Shown one piece after another: positions 20,407-28,587 of a stretch of 64,000 nucleotides of DNA (within the stretch, counting starts at the first letter, position 1; every line of letters starts with the position of its first letter). The translations under genes and the position numbers were made by a program. The stretch comes from Saccharomycopsis crataegensis (Eukaryota > Ascomycota > Saccharomycetes > Ascoideales > Saccharomycopsidaceae): positions 372,001 to 436,000 of the forward strand of contig NW_027043830.1 in the NCBI RefSeq assembly GCF_037102585.1, written 5' to 3'. The notes under the pieces were generated by a model that was not told where the DNA came from, searched no databases, and was given only the letters and a program-made list of their open reading frames with translations.

Positions 20407-21651
20407 TCAAGCTTGAACTGGTTCCACCACTTCTGGGTCTTTTTTCTCCACTGGGGCGTCTGAAATGTGGAGTTTTTCCAAATTGTCACCAACCGATGCA
20501 GTTGAGATAGCATCTTGGAATTCTTCGGTAGTATAATTGACGGTCTTGCCATCACTGCCAGGGATTGCTTCATTAGATCTTAAATCCACTTCACTCAACC
20601 CTACCGTGGCTCCAAGTTCGAGGAATCTTTCCAAATAGTGTTGGTTTTTCTTCACCCCGATTTCAATCAACCCTTTCCAGTACTTGTCATGATCAAACAC
20701 GAATTCCACTTCCCCATTTTCGTACTCATCCATCAATTGTTCGGTTGGAATAAAGTCACTGAATGGATTATCGAACGACACTTTTTGTTTGGTGTAAGGG
20801 TCCAAAAATGGCCAGCATAATTTCAAGAACACGCTGGCAACGAACGGAATATTGACAAATAACGCTCTTCCCAATCTTTCGGGATAATGGTATTGGAGAA
20901 TATGAAGCACGGACTTACCTACAGAAACCGAAGGAACCGACTTGCTTTTAAGTCCCACTGGGTACTCTTTGAAATCAACACAAAGAGCAAGCTTATCTTG
21001 GCCTTGAGGCATGTAGTTAATGACACATTCCAACATAAAGATCAAGAATTGCACTTGGGTTTCTGAAGGTTTGGTGTTTTCTTTACCGTTCATCAAGAAC
21101 AAACAAGGTCTACAACCTTTATCGAAACCAAATACAATCTGTTTCCCGGTCAAACTTTCATCGACAACGGTTTCTGGCAGTAATGCTTTGGCGGCCAACT
21201 CAGGGATCTGGTATTTACCAGTGATCGGATCGTGCTTACCGTAAACCCCATTGGAAATCCCGTATTCACGTCTCCAGACGACGGAATTTTCAAGTCTGTC
21301 GATGGCATCAGATACTTTCCAAGTACAGGCTCTCAAGTATCTCAAGAAACATTCCTTGGTCAACCAAGCTTTTTCCACGGTGGTGAGCTTCTCTTTCTTT
21401 TCCTTGTCATCGCTGGACAATGGGTATTCGAGATCTGGGTTTTGGAAATGGTTAAGAACTTCTTGGTACCTTTTTTCTTTCTCTTCGTCGGTAACCGCCT
21501 TGTCATTTGGCACTTCCGGTTGACTCACACTTCCGGAAACAGGGTGCTCGATTGGCACGAACACCGCATTTTCACTGATTTCTGGCTTCTTGGCATCTGG
21601 CTTTGCCTCTTTTGGGCTGGTAGTATTAGAGGATCTAGAAAAGAACCCCAT
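20407..21651 (-). CDS. PDR16: Sec14-like phosphatidylinositol transfer protein, Pdr16/Pdr17 type
   Basis: A 414-residue CRAL-TRIO lipid-transfer protein. The CRAL-TRIO N-domain covers about 100-160 (FLRYLRACTWKVSDAIDRLENSVVWRREY). The lipid-binding domain covers about 175-345 and includes GRALFVNIPFVASVFLKLCWPFLDPYTKQKV and FDHDKYWKGL. Length and sequence fit Pdr16 (Sfh3) and Pdr17 (Sfh4) better than Sec14. Members move PI and sterols and influence azole tolerance. The N-terminal 80 residues are charged and low-complexity. Which of the two paralogues it is cannot be settled here. Confidence 0.85.
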   Translation of the reverse strand: MGFFSRSSNTTSPKEAKPDAKKPEISENAVFVPIEHPVSGSVSQPEVPNDKAVTDEEKEKRYQEVLNHFQNPDLEYPLSSDDKEKKEKLTTVEKAWLTKECFLRYLRACTWKVSDAIDRLENSVVWRREYGISNGVYGKHDPITGKYQIPELAAKALLPETVVDESLTGKQIVFGFDKGCRPCLFLMNGKENTKPSETQVQFLIFMLECVINYMPQGQDKLALCVDFKEYPVGLKSKSVPSVSVGKSVLHILQYHYPERLGRALFVNIPFVASVFLKLCWPFLDPYTKQKVSFDNPFSDFIPTEQLMDEYENGEVEFVFDHDKYWKGLIEIGVKKNQHYLERFLELGATVGLSEVDLRSNEAIPGSDGKTVNYTTEEFQDAISTASVGDNLEKLHISDAPVEKKDPEVVEPVQA

Positions 21652-22104
21652 TATTGTGTAGTGCTATATTGAAAATACGGTGTGCTGAATTGTGTGTGTA
21701 GGGGGAGGGTGTATGAATATGAAATATTTTATGTATAATAAAATACAACAACAAGCAAAATCAAACTAAAATAACTTCTTCAAGCCAGGCAAACAGCAAT
21801 AATGATTAGTTAGTGGTAAATATATCGCGGGCACTGGCACAAAAAGTTTCACTAGTGGACCCTCCAACTCAAACTTCAGCCAAGGGCTGCAAACATATTG
21901 GGGGCGCTCACACCCCATCCCACCCGCTGCTGAGTGACTCCGGGCGGACTTAATTATTTACTATATATCCGGAACATTTATATGTATATATATATATATA
22001 TATATCTTACACTGTCTCCAACAACAATTAGTACTATAGTAAAGAGCCATATTATACATACTATTATACACAGAATATCTATCATTAAAACATCACCTAT
22101 CCAA
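21652..22104. other. PDR16 promoter / RIB2 3' region
   Basis: Contains a comparatively GC-rich block (about 21880-21950, with CCCATCCCACCC and CTCCGGGCGG) and a (TA)n run at 21986-22004. No classical pleiotropic-drug-response element (TCCGYGGA) was found. No gene seen. Confidence 0.5.
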
Positions 22105-23943
22105 TCATTCTTTGTTCTCATGGCCTTTGTACGCCCATTTCAAAATCTCTTCTTCGTACCCTGGAATATGAACATACTCCACCCCATTTCTCATCAACTT
22201 TTCACGGCCAACGTTGTTCTCCACAAACGTCTTTGGTTCCATAACCCCCACAAAACATGACACGATCTTCCCTTCGGTTTCAAGAATTCGATCCACGCAT
22301 GGTAAATTCCCACTGAGCCTCAAGCTGCAAGGCTCCATGGTGGTATATAAAACAGTCCCATCTGGTAAAGGTTTATTGTTATGAGAAGCGTAATACTTGG
22401 TAAGAGCGTTTTGTTCCGCGTGAGTGTTACCAGGAAGCTCACGAGAGTACCCGGTGGCCAAAATCTCATTAGTCGAAGAATTGACAAGAACTGCTCCTAC
22501 GGAAAAAGCAGTAGTGGTAGGCGGACATTTTGCAGCCTCTTTAATTGCAAGTTCCATTAATGGCTTGTACGAGTCAAGTGCCCAATGTGGAAGTGGGGTT
22601 TGAAATGACCATCTTTTAAACTCATTTTCATCTGATTTTTCATCGGTATTTTGTGTTTCTGTGGCAACTTCTTTTACTTCCTCATCGTAGTTCTTTGTTT
22701 GATACTTGTAGGCGTGTAACCAAATTTCCAAATCTTCCGCGTTTGGATCGGTGTATAATTCTGTCTTACACACTTCGCATTCTTTGTCAGACAACAATTC
22801 GCCAGGTTTCATATCTTTGAATTTGTCATTGGTTTGATAGTACCAACTTGAAGAAGGTTCGTTTCTACCGCATTTGTTCAATGCTGCAACAGCGCTCGAG
22901 TAATCTGACAAGCCTCCTTTTCCCAATTCCGGACCCCATGCATCAACGTTGGAATATAAAGGATCGTTAGCGATTGGATGGCCCAAATACTGCAAGTGAA
23001 CTCTGATTTGATGAGAGCGTCCCGTGAGGGGTTGACATTTCACGATACTGGTGTTTGTGGCTTTATCGTAAGAGATTTTCTTCATTATTGTCGTGGCGTG
23101 CTTGCCATCAATCTCATCTTTTGCAATGCCATTCAATCCTAAACGAGGCTCGACACTTTCCAAAGGTTGGTCCACGGTTATTTCATAGTTTTTATCTTTA
23201 TCTCCAAGCGGGAAATCTCCCACCACCCTGGCAATATAATACTTTTCGACGGTTCTATTGGTAAGTTGATCGTACATCAACCTCGAACCTTTCGAGGTTT
23301 TTGCCAAGAACATCAACCCTGAAGTCAATCTATCCAAACGATTACAAGGATGACATACCAATCCACGCTCGTATTTCAATATACTGGCGGCAGAATTGAA
23401 TTTGTAACGGCCGGTTGGATGGGCTGGCAACCCGTTAGGTTTACTGATCACAAGAATGTTGTCATTTTCAAAGATAATTTCCGGGCTGGCAGCCAACACT
23501 GGTGGCTCGTGCTTATGGGATCGATGATGGATATAATCTCCATCATGAATAATGGTGTCTACCGAGGCAACAACGTCGTTGATCTTGACTTGACCCGCCT
23601 CGATCGCTTGTCGGTAGTATTCTAAGGATTTGTCACGGAATTCAGTGCTGAAGATATCCAAAATCGTGCGCTCTCTCCATCGTTGTTTGCAGTAAGTTTT
23701 GTAGACAAAATAATAAGGTTTTACTCTTCGTAGGGCGCCGTCAATGACGTATTCTGGTTTGACCTGCTCTTCGTCCTGGGTCCTTGATTTGACCTTGAAC
23801 CCGTGGGCATCGAGTTTGATTCGTGATTCCTTGACCCGAGGCTTGCTGTTTGGGTGGGCGGATGCAGAGGTCTTTTGCTTCTTTGACATTGTGTGTAGTG
23901 ATCTTGACAAGATATCAATGGCGGCGAGCCTTGTAGTTGACAT
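22105..23943 (-). CDS. RIB2: Bifunctional tRNA pseudouridine synthase / riboflavin deaminase Rib2
   Basis: A 612-residue fusion enzyme as in S. cerevisiae Rib2 (591). The N-terminal half is an RluA-type pseudouridine synthase with catalytic Asp204 in NRLDRLTSGL and the C-motif LTGRSHQIRVHL. The C-terminal part is the DRAP deaminase of riboflavin synthesis with zinc ligands in HAEQNAL (His508, Glu510) and PC...PC (Cys539, Cys549). The first ATG gives a short Arg/Leu lead that looks like a weak mitochondrial presequence; a second ATG at 23889 (MSKKQKTSAS) could yield the cytosolic form. It lies head to head with the MFS transporter. Confidence 0.95.
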   Translation of the reverse strand: MSTTRLAAIDILSRSLHTMSKKQKTSASAHPNSKPRVKESRIKLDAHGFKVKSRTQDEEQVKPEYVIDGALRRVKPYYFVYKTYCKQRWRERTILDIFSTEFRDKSLEYYRQAIEAGQVKINDVVASVDTIIHDGDYIHHRSHKHEPPVLAASPEIIFENDNILVISKPNGLPAHPTGRYKFNSAASILKYERGLVCHPCNRLDRLTSGLMFLAKTSKGSRLMYDQLTNRTVEKYYIARVVGDFPLGDKDKNYEITVDQPLESVEPRLGLNGIAKDEIDGKHATTIMKKISYDKATNTSIVKCQPLTGRSHQIRVHLQYLGHPIANDPLYSNVDAWGPELGKGGLSDYSSAVAALNKCGRNEPSSSWYYQTNDKFKDMKPGELLSDKECEVCKTELYTDPNAEDLEIWLHAYKYQTKNYDEEVKEVATETQNTDEKSDENEFKRWSFQTPLPHWALDSYKPLMELAIKEAAKCPPTTTAFSVGAVLVNSSTNEILATGYSRELPGNTHAEQNALTKYYASHNNKPLPDGTVLYTTMEPCSLRLSGNLPCVDRILETEGKIVSCFVGVMEPKTFVENNVGREKLMRNGVEYVHIPGYEEEILKWAYKGHENKE

Positions 23944-24575
23944 TCATTCGCGGGGGAGAGCGAGCGTTCTTGCTTGAAAATTATTTCCCACTGAAACTCT
24001 GTGAAGTTTTTTCCTTGTCACTTGTTTTTTTTTTTTTTTTTCATCATGCAGCAGTCAATGTTTTTTTTTTTTCTCCCATGACATACATACATACATACAT
24101 GTCTGCAAATTTTTATTTCATAGATGAAACACGATTATTAATGACAATTGATTGCGATAAGGACGAGCAAGGAGGAGACAAATATAATGGTGCTTTGATT
24201 GGTGGGGTGGGAGGGAAAAAACCCCTGTTCCGGCGCGAACTGTGCTGGTTAACGCGGAGAGCCGCTGGTACCCAGGGGTACCCAGCAGAGGGTTTTGCAG
24301 CCCGACCATATCCAGGCCGCCTTATCGCTGCCCGTCCTTTCCCAGTTTCTGGCGTTGGAACCGTCCTTACTCACGACAATACTATGACTCACACGCCTGC
24401 TGGGGTCTCTGGCTAATCTGATATCTGATATGCTATCTGTCTATCGTGTCTGGCTGGGTCTACTGGCTGGGTCTACTGGCGCTAGATAAGAAGCCTCCGG
24501 TTTCCTCTTATTTGATGCTGGATTTCGGAGGTTTTCTTTTGCAGATGAAATATCACACAAATATCAAATTTCACA
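23944..24575. promoter_or_regulatory. Shared RIB2 / MFS transporter promoter
   Basis: A 632-bp divergent promoter, unusually GC-rich and repeat-rich for this window from 24180 on. It holds a TGACTCA (Gcn4-type) site at 24385-24391, a CGG-N4-CCG inverted pair at 24255-24264 (Zn2Cys6-factor-like spacing, target unknown), paired GGTACCCAG/GGGTACCCAG words at 24267-24285, a 13-bp direct repeat (TGGCTGGGTCTAC twice, 24451-24476) and (CATA)n near 24081-24099. The element functions are inferred from sequence alone. Confidence 0.5.
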
Positions 24576-26036
24576 ATGGCTGCCGCTTCGTTTGATGGTA
24601 ACAACTCTGGCTCTCCTCAGCAGAAAAAGTCGTCGATAAAGAAAGAGTTTGAAGATGACATAGGATACCAAGACCTCGAGTCGCAAGAAGAACAAGGCTC
24701 GAAGTCGGACTTTGACATCCCCGATGGTGGTTACGGCTGGGTGGTGGTCGGTGCGGTGTGCTGTATCAACGCTTGCAGTTGGGGGGCCATCGCTGGGTTC
24801 TCTGTCATTTTGGCGTACTACATGCAACACTCGGTGTTCGAGGGTGGAAGCAAAATAGATTACTCCGTGATCTCGGGGCTCTCGTTCGGTGCCGGGCTCA
24901 TCTTCTCTCCTTTGGTGATCTACGTCGCTGGGATCACCAACGCTAACGTCGTGGTGTTTACCGGTGGCGCTCTCCAATTTGTGGCTCTCTTTTGTGCTTC
25001 GTACGCTACCAAAATCTACCAAGTTTATTTATCCCAAGGGTTGTTGAGTGGGTTCGCATTATCATTGATCGCCAGTTATACCCCAGCAATCCCTCCTCAA
25101 TGGTTTCTTAAGAAAAGAAGTTTTGCCATGGGGTTGACCACTTGTGGGGCAGGGATCGGTGCGCTTTTGTTCAACTTGACCATGCAAAGAATCATCGATA
25201 TCAAATCCGTCCAATGGGCTCTCAGGGCCGAAGCCATCATCATTTTCGCGTTGGTGTCGATTTCTGCCGCGCTCTTGAGAACCAGAACTCAAGCCATTAA
25301 CCCAAAATTGACCTTCTGGGATGGCACCGTCGCCAAAATGTTCCCATTCTGGATGCACATCACTTCGAACTTCAGCTCGATTTTGAGTTTTGTCACCATC
25401 CAGTACGTTATTGCCGACGCCACCAAATCTTTAGGTTATTCTGCCGATCAAGGCGCGTATAACAGTGCATTGATGGCCACCGGGGTTATTGTTGGTAGAC
25501 CATTCTTGGGATTCTTGTCAGATCGTTTTGGTGCGGTGACCGTGGGGTTCTGGACTTATGCTTTATGTGCTCTCTTGACTTTAGCCATGTGGATGACTGG
25601 TCGTAACTTGGCCACGATTTATGCTTATTCGATCATCATTGGTGGGCTTATGGGTTTCAATTGGGGTGCCAACGGGGCCATCATCCCTCGTATCACCGGG
25701 CTTAAAAGAGCACCTGCAACCTTCGGTATGACTTGGGTATTCATTGGTAGTGCCGGTGTCGTTTCCCCAATTATTGGTTTAGGGTTGAAGAAGTCTAATG
25801 GAGAAAGTCATCAATATGAGTATGTTGCATTATTTGCTGGTCTTGCATTTGCAACCACTGCCTTGTCTTTGTTTTTCTTAAGAGGTTACCTTATAGCTAG
25901 AGACATCCTTGTTCTTGAAGATGCAAGCGTCAAAGGGGGTGATGGAGGAGATAATGACGAAGAATTACATGTCAAGGTCCCATGGAAAATGATGTTCCAA
26001 AAAATTTTTGCTATCAAAGCCCCATTAAAGGTTTGA
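24576..26036 (+). CDS. MFS transporter, monocarboxylate-permease (MCH/ESBP6) family
   Basis: A 486-residue major-facilitator protein with about 12 membrane segments. After a 48-residue acidic cytosolic N-terminus comes the family hallmark DGGYGWVVV, then SWGAIAGFSV, GLSFGAGLIFSPLV and VGRPFLGFLSDRFG. It is most like yeast Mch2/Esbp6 (Mch3) among the five Mch proteins. Despite the name, yeast Mch proteins do not move monocarboxylates; Mch5 carries riboflavin, and the substrates of the others are unclear. The divergent neighbour RIB2 makes a riboflavin link tempting but unproven. Confidence 0.88.
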   Translation: MAAASFDGNNSGSPQQKKSSIKKEFEDDIGYQDLESQEEQGSKSDFDIPDGGYGWVVVGAVCCINACSWGAIAGFSVILAYYMQHSVFEGGSKIDYSVISGLSFGAGLIFSPLVIYVAGITNANVVVFTGGALQFVALFCASYATKIYQVYLSQGLLSGFALSLIASYTPAIPPQWFLKKRSFAMGLTTCGAGIGALLFNLTMQRIIDIKSVQWALRAEAIIIFALVSISAALLRTRTQAINPKLTFWDGTVAKMFPFWMHITSNFSSILSFVTIQYVIADATKSLGYSADQGAYNSALMATGVIVGRPFLGFLSDRFGAVTVGFWTYALCALLTLAMWMTGRNLATIYAYSIIIGGLMGFNWGANGAIIPRITGLKRAPATFGMTWVFIGSAGVVSPIIGLGLKKSNGESHQYEYVALFAGLAFATTALSLFFLRGYLIARDILVLEDASVKGGDGGDNDEELHVKVPWKMMFQKIFAIKAPLKV

Positions 26037-26145
26037 TAATTTTATATTCTATATTCAAAAAATAATTGTTCATAGAGGTTGTATTTTAAATTATATTCGG
26101 TTTTTTTGTTGTTGTTTTTTTTTTGTTTTTTTTCCAATGTTATTA

Positions 26146-26250
26146 TTATTTTTACATTATTATTATTACTATTACTATTACTGTTACTATTACTTTTACT
26201 GTTACTATTACTTTTACTATATTGTTACTATTACTATATTGTTATTATTA
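26146..26250. repeat. ATT/ACT triplet-type microsatellite
   Basis: Irregular runs of TTA, CTA and TTTTAC units, grading directly into the 12-bp tandem array on the right. Confidence 0.8.
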
Positions 26251-26334
26251 CTTTTATCATTACTTTTATCATTACTTTTATCATTACTTTTATCATTACT
26301 TTTATCATTCCTTTTATCATTACTTTTATCATCA
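26251..26334. repeat. Tandem array, seven 12-bp units (CTTTTATCATTA)
   Basis: Seven adjacent copies of CTTTTATCATTA. Copy 5 ends TTC and copy 7 ends TCA; the rest are identical. It lies between two convergent genes. Confidence 0.9.
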
Positions 26335-26774
26335 CTTATTATTACCACTATTAAATTCATTATTAAATCAAATACCAAATTCACCAATTAGATGTAAGGG
26401 ATTATCATCTTTAATGTACTTAATAACACTGTTGCTGGGATGTCATATTTCCATGCATCATATCAATACTTTGAATACATACTTTGAATACTTTGAATAC
26501 TGTCAGCACTTCTAGCACTTTTAATGATTTTACTAGTTTCATTATTTTTATCAATTTCAACACTTTTCTCAACTACATTTGATACTTTAATATTTTCAAA
26601 TTAACAAGTTTATAAATTATAATATACTCACCTATCTAATAGACTAGAACAAATATACAGAATAAAAAGATGAGAGGAAGAATAGGGATCAAAAGGGAAA
26701 AAATTATGGCATGCATGAATCGTGAAACAAAGAGAAAGAATAATTATACAAAAAGTTGACACACAACAGATTAA

Positions 26775-28037
26775 TCACAATTCCATCAATTTGTCACCAT
26801 TGTCCTCTCTGACCTTTTCACCATACTTCTTGATTCTAATGGCTTGGACCTTGATGAATCCAGTGGCATCTTCTGGAGAGAAACCGGTCAATTCATCCAT
26901 AGAAGATTCGGTAGCATCGTACAACTTTTCAGTGCTAGAGTATCTACCCAAAATTTGGATAGAACCCTTGTACAAAGCAACTCTGACAACACCATTGACG
27001 GTCTTTTGGGCTGGAGCAATCATGCTTCTGATGTATTCACCTTCTGGAGTGAAGTACAAACCATTGTAAAGAACTCTGGAGTAGTTGACGGTGACAAAGT
27101 TGTCTCTCAAGGCACGGACTTCTCTATCAAGAGTCAAACCTTCCAAATCAATGTGAGCGGCTCTCAAAAGAGTCAAACCTGGGGTTTCGTAACAACCTCT
27201 GGACTTGATACCGATAAATCTGTTTTCAACAATATCGATTCTACCAACACCATTTCTTCTGGCCAACTTGTTGGCGGTCAAGAACAATTCGACAGAGTCG
27301 GAAACTTCCTTCTTTTCCCCGGCTTCGTAGTACACAAGCTTAGATGGGATACCGGCGGTGAAGTGAACTTCAATGTTTTCTGGGGTGGCTGGAGCATCGG
27401 TTGGGTCGACGGTCAATTTCCACATATCCTTTGGTGGAGTGGTGTTTGGGTCTTCCAAAATACCGGCTTCAAAAGAAATGTGGGCCAAGTTTTCATCGGT
27501 GGACCATGGCTTAGATTTGGTTTGGGTGACTGGGATGTCTTTTTGTTCAGCGTATTCCAACAAATCTTTTCTACCGGCAAATCTGTTGAAGAATTCTGGG
27601 TCTCTCCATGGAGTAATACAAACAACATCTGGCTTCAAAGCGTAGAAAGACAATTCGAATCTGACTTGATCGTTACCTTTACCGGTACAACCGTGACTGA
27701 CGGCAAAACAGCCTTCTTGTTCAGCAACTTGGATTTGGGCCTTGGCAATAACTGGTCTGGCCAAAGCAGTACCCAACAAGTAAACGTTTTCGTAAATGGC
27801 ATTGACTTGGATAGCTGGGTACAACACCTTGTCGATGAATTCTTTACGAACGTCAACGAGAACGTACTTGGAAGCACCAATCTTCAAAGCCTTGGCTCTA
27901 GCGGCTTCGAAATCTTCTTCTTGACCAATGTTGGCCATGAAGGCAATGACTTCGTAACCTTGTTCAAGTAACCAAGCAAGAATGATGGAGGTATCAAGAC
28001 CACCAGAGTAAGCGAGACAGACTTTTCCTTTAGACAT
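26775..28037 (-). CDS. ARG1: Argininosuccinate synthase
   Basis: A 420-residue enzyme condensing citrulline and aspartate with ATP in arginine synthesis (S. cerevisiae Arg1 is 420). The PP-loop ATP motif AYSGGLDTS is at residues 9-17. SHGCTGKGNDQVRFE is the citrulline/aspartate-binding part, and GRIDIVENRFIGIKSRG and YETPG are conserved. Codon use is strongly biased (TTG for Leu), as in highly expressed yeast genes. A TGAGTCA Gcn4 site lies about 200 bp upstream, consistent with general amino-acid control. Confidence 0.98.
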   Translation of the reverse strand: MSKGKVCLAYSGGLDTSIILAWLLEQGYEVIAFMANIGQEEDFEAARAKALKIGASKYVLVDVRKEFIDKVLYPAIQVNAIYENVYLLGTALARPVIAKAQIQVAEQEGCFAVSHGCTGKGNDQVRFELSFYALKPDVVCITPWRDPEFFNRFAGRKDLLEYAEQKDIPVTQTKSKPWSTDENLAHISFEAGILEDPNTTPPKDMWKLTVDPTDAPATPENIEVHFTAGIPSKLVYYEAGEKKEVSDSVELFLTANKLARRNGVGRIDIVENRFIGIKSRGCYETPGLTLLRAAHIDLEGLTLDREVRALRDNFVTVNYSRVLYNGLYFTPEGEYIRSMIAPAQKTVNGVVRVALYKGSIQILGRYSSTEKLYDATESSMDELTGFSPEDATGFIKVQAIRIKKYGEKVREDNGDKLMEL

Positions 28038-28236
28038 TGTGGGGGTTATTGTGTTAATTGCAGGGGGTTCTGAGAATTGAGAGGATCAAATTCAAAGTAA
28101 ACAAGTATAGATGATGAGAAGAAGAGAAAATGAAAAAATTTTTTTTTTGACAATTACAACAAGTGGGAAATTACGAAGAAGTGGCTCCTTTTTTATAATT
28201 GAAAAGTTTCAAGTGTTGTTACTCATCGTGTGTCCG

Positions 28237-28243
28237 TGAGTCA
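28237..28243. promoter_or_regulatory. TGAGTCA Gcn4-type site upstream of ARG1
   Basis: A perfect Gcn4 core about 200 bp upstream of the ARG1 ATG. ARG1 is a classic Gcn4 target in yeasts, so function is likely. Weaker TGAATCA words recur further upstream. Confidence 0.75.
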
Positions 28244-28391
28244 TTTTATCAGGGAATTCCGATAGGGTGCAACTGCACGCGCATTTACCCCCTGTTTTGT
28301 TGTGTGTGTGTTTTTTTTTCACTGATAACCGAGAATTTATTGTATGAATCATAAGTTTATTGGGATACGATGAATCACCGAATTGTAAAGG

Positions 28392-28508
28392 ATGAATCAT
28401 AAATCGTAAATAACAACAATTGATCAGACAAAGCACATACAAGGTGACTAATATTAAGAATCGAAAAAAAAAAATTATAAAGTATGAATCATAAATCGTA
28501 AATAACAA
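28392..28508. repeat. Direct repeat of 25 bp in the ARG1 upstream region
   Basis: A 25-bp word starting ATGAATCATAAATCG occurs exactly at 28392-28416 and 28484-28508. Partial copies (TGAATCATAA at about 28345, TGAATCACC at about 28370) precede it. Each copy contains TGAATCA, one base off the Gcn4 core. Confidence 0.8.
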
Positions 28509-28587
28509 AAAATAATCTAAGTGATCAATAATAAATAAATAAATCTATAATGATCTACTGCACAAGTCAAAAAAAAAAAAAAATGCA

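Larger units (their letters stand above)
26037..26774. other. Convergent repeat-rich region, MFS transporter/ARG1
   Basis: 738 bp of T-rich simple sequence (see the repeats at 26146-26250 and 26251-26334) followed by AT-rich DNA with short ACTTTGAATA repeats near 26464-26502. The open frames through the repeats (up to 130 codons) are Tyr/Leu/Ile homopolymer artefacts. No gene seen. Confidence 0.6.

Noticed and set aside
24255-24264. CGG-N4-CCG as a defined regulator site for riboflavin genes
   Set aside because: Spacing matches no regulator I can name with confidence; kept only as a note in the promoter entry.
26079-26515. Three overlapping open frames of 84-130 codons in the repeat region
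   Set aside because: They are Tyr/Leu/Ile homopolymers translated from the ATT and TTTTATCATTAC repeats; no codon structure.
26844-27971. 375-codon open frame antisense to ARG1
   Set aside because: A shadow of the strongly codon-biased ARG1 gene; similar long antisense frames occur over APE2 (36256-37017, 37945-38724).
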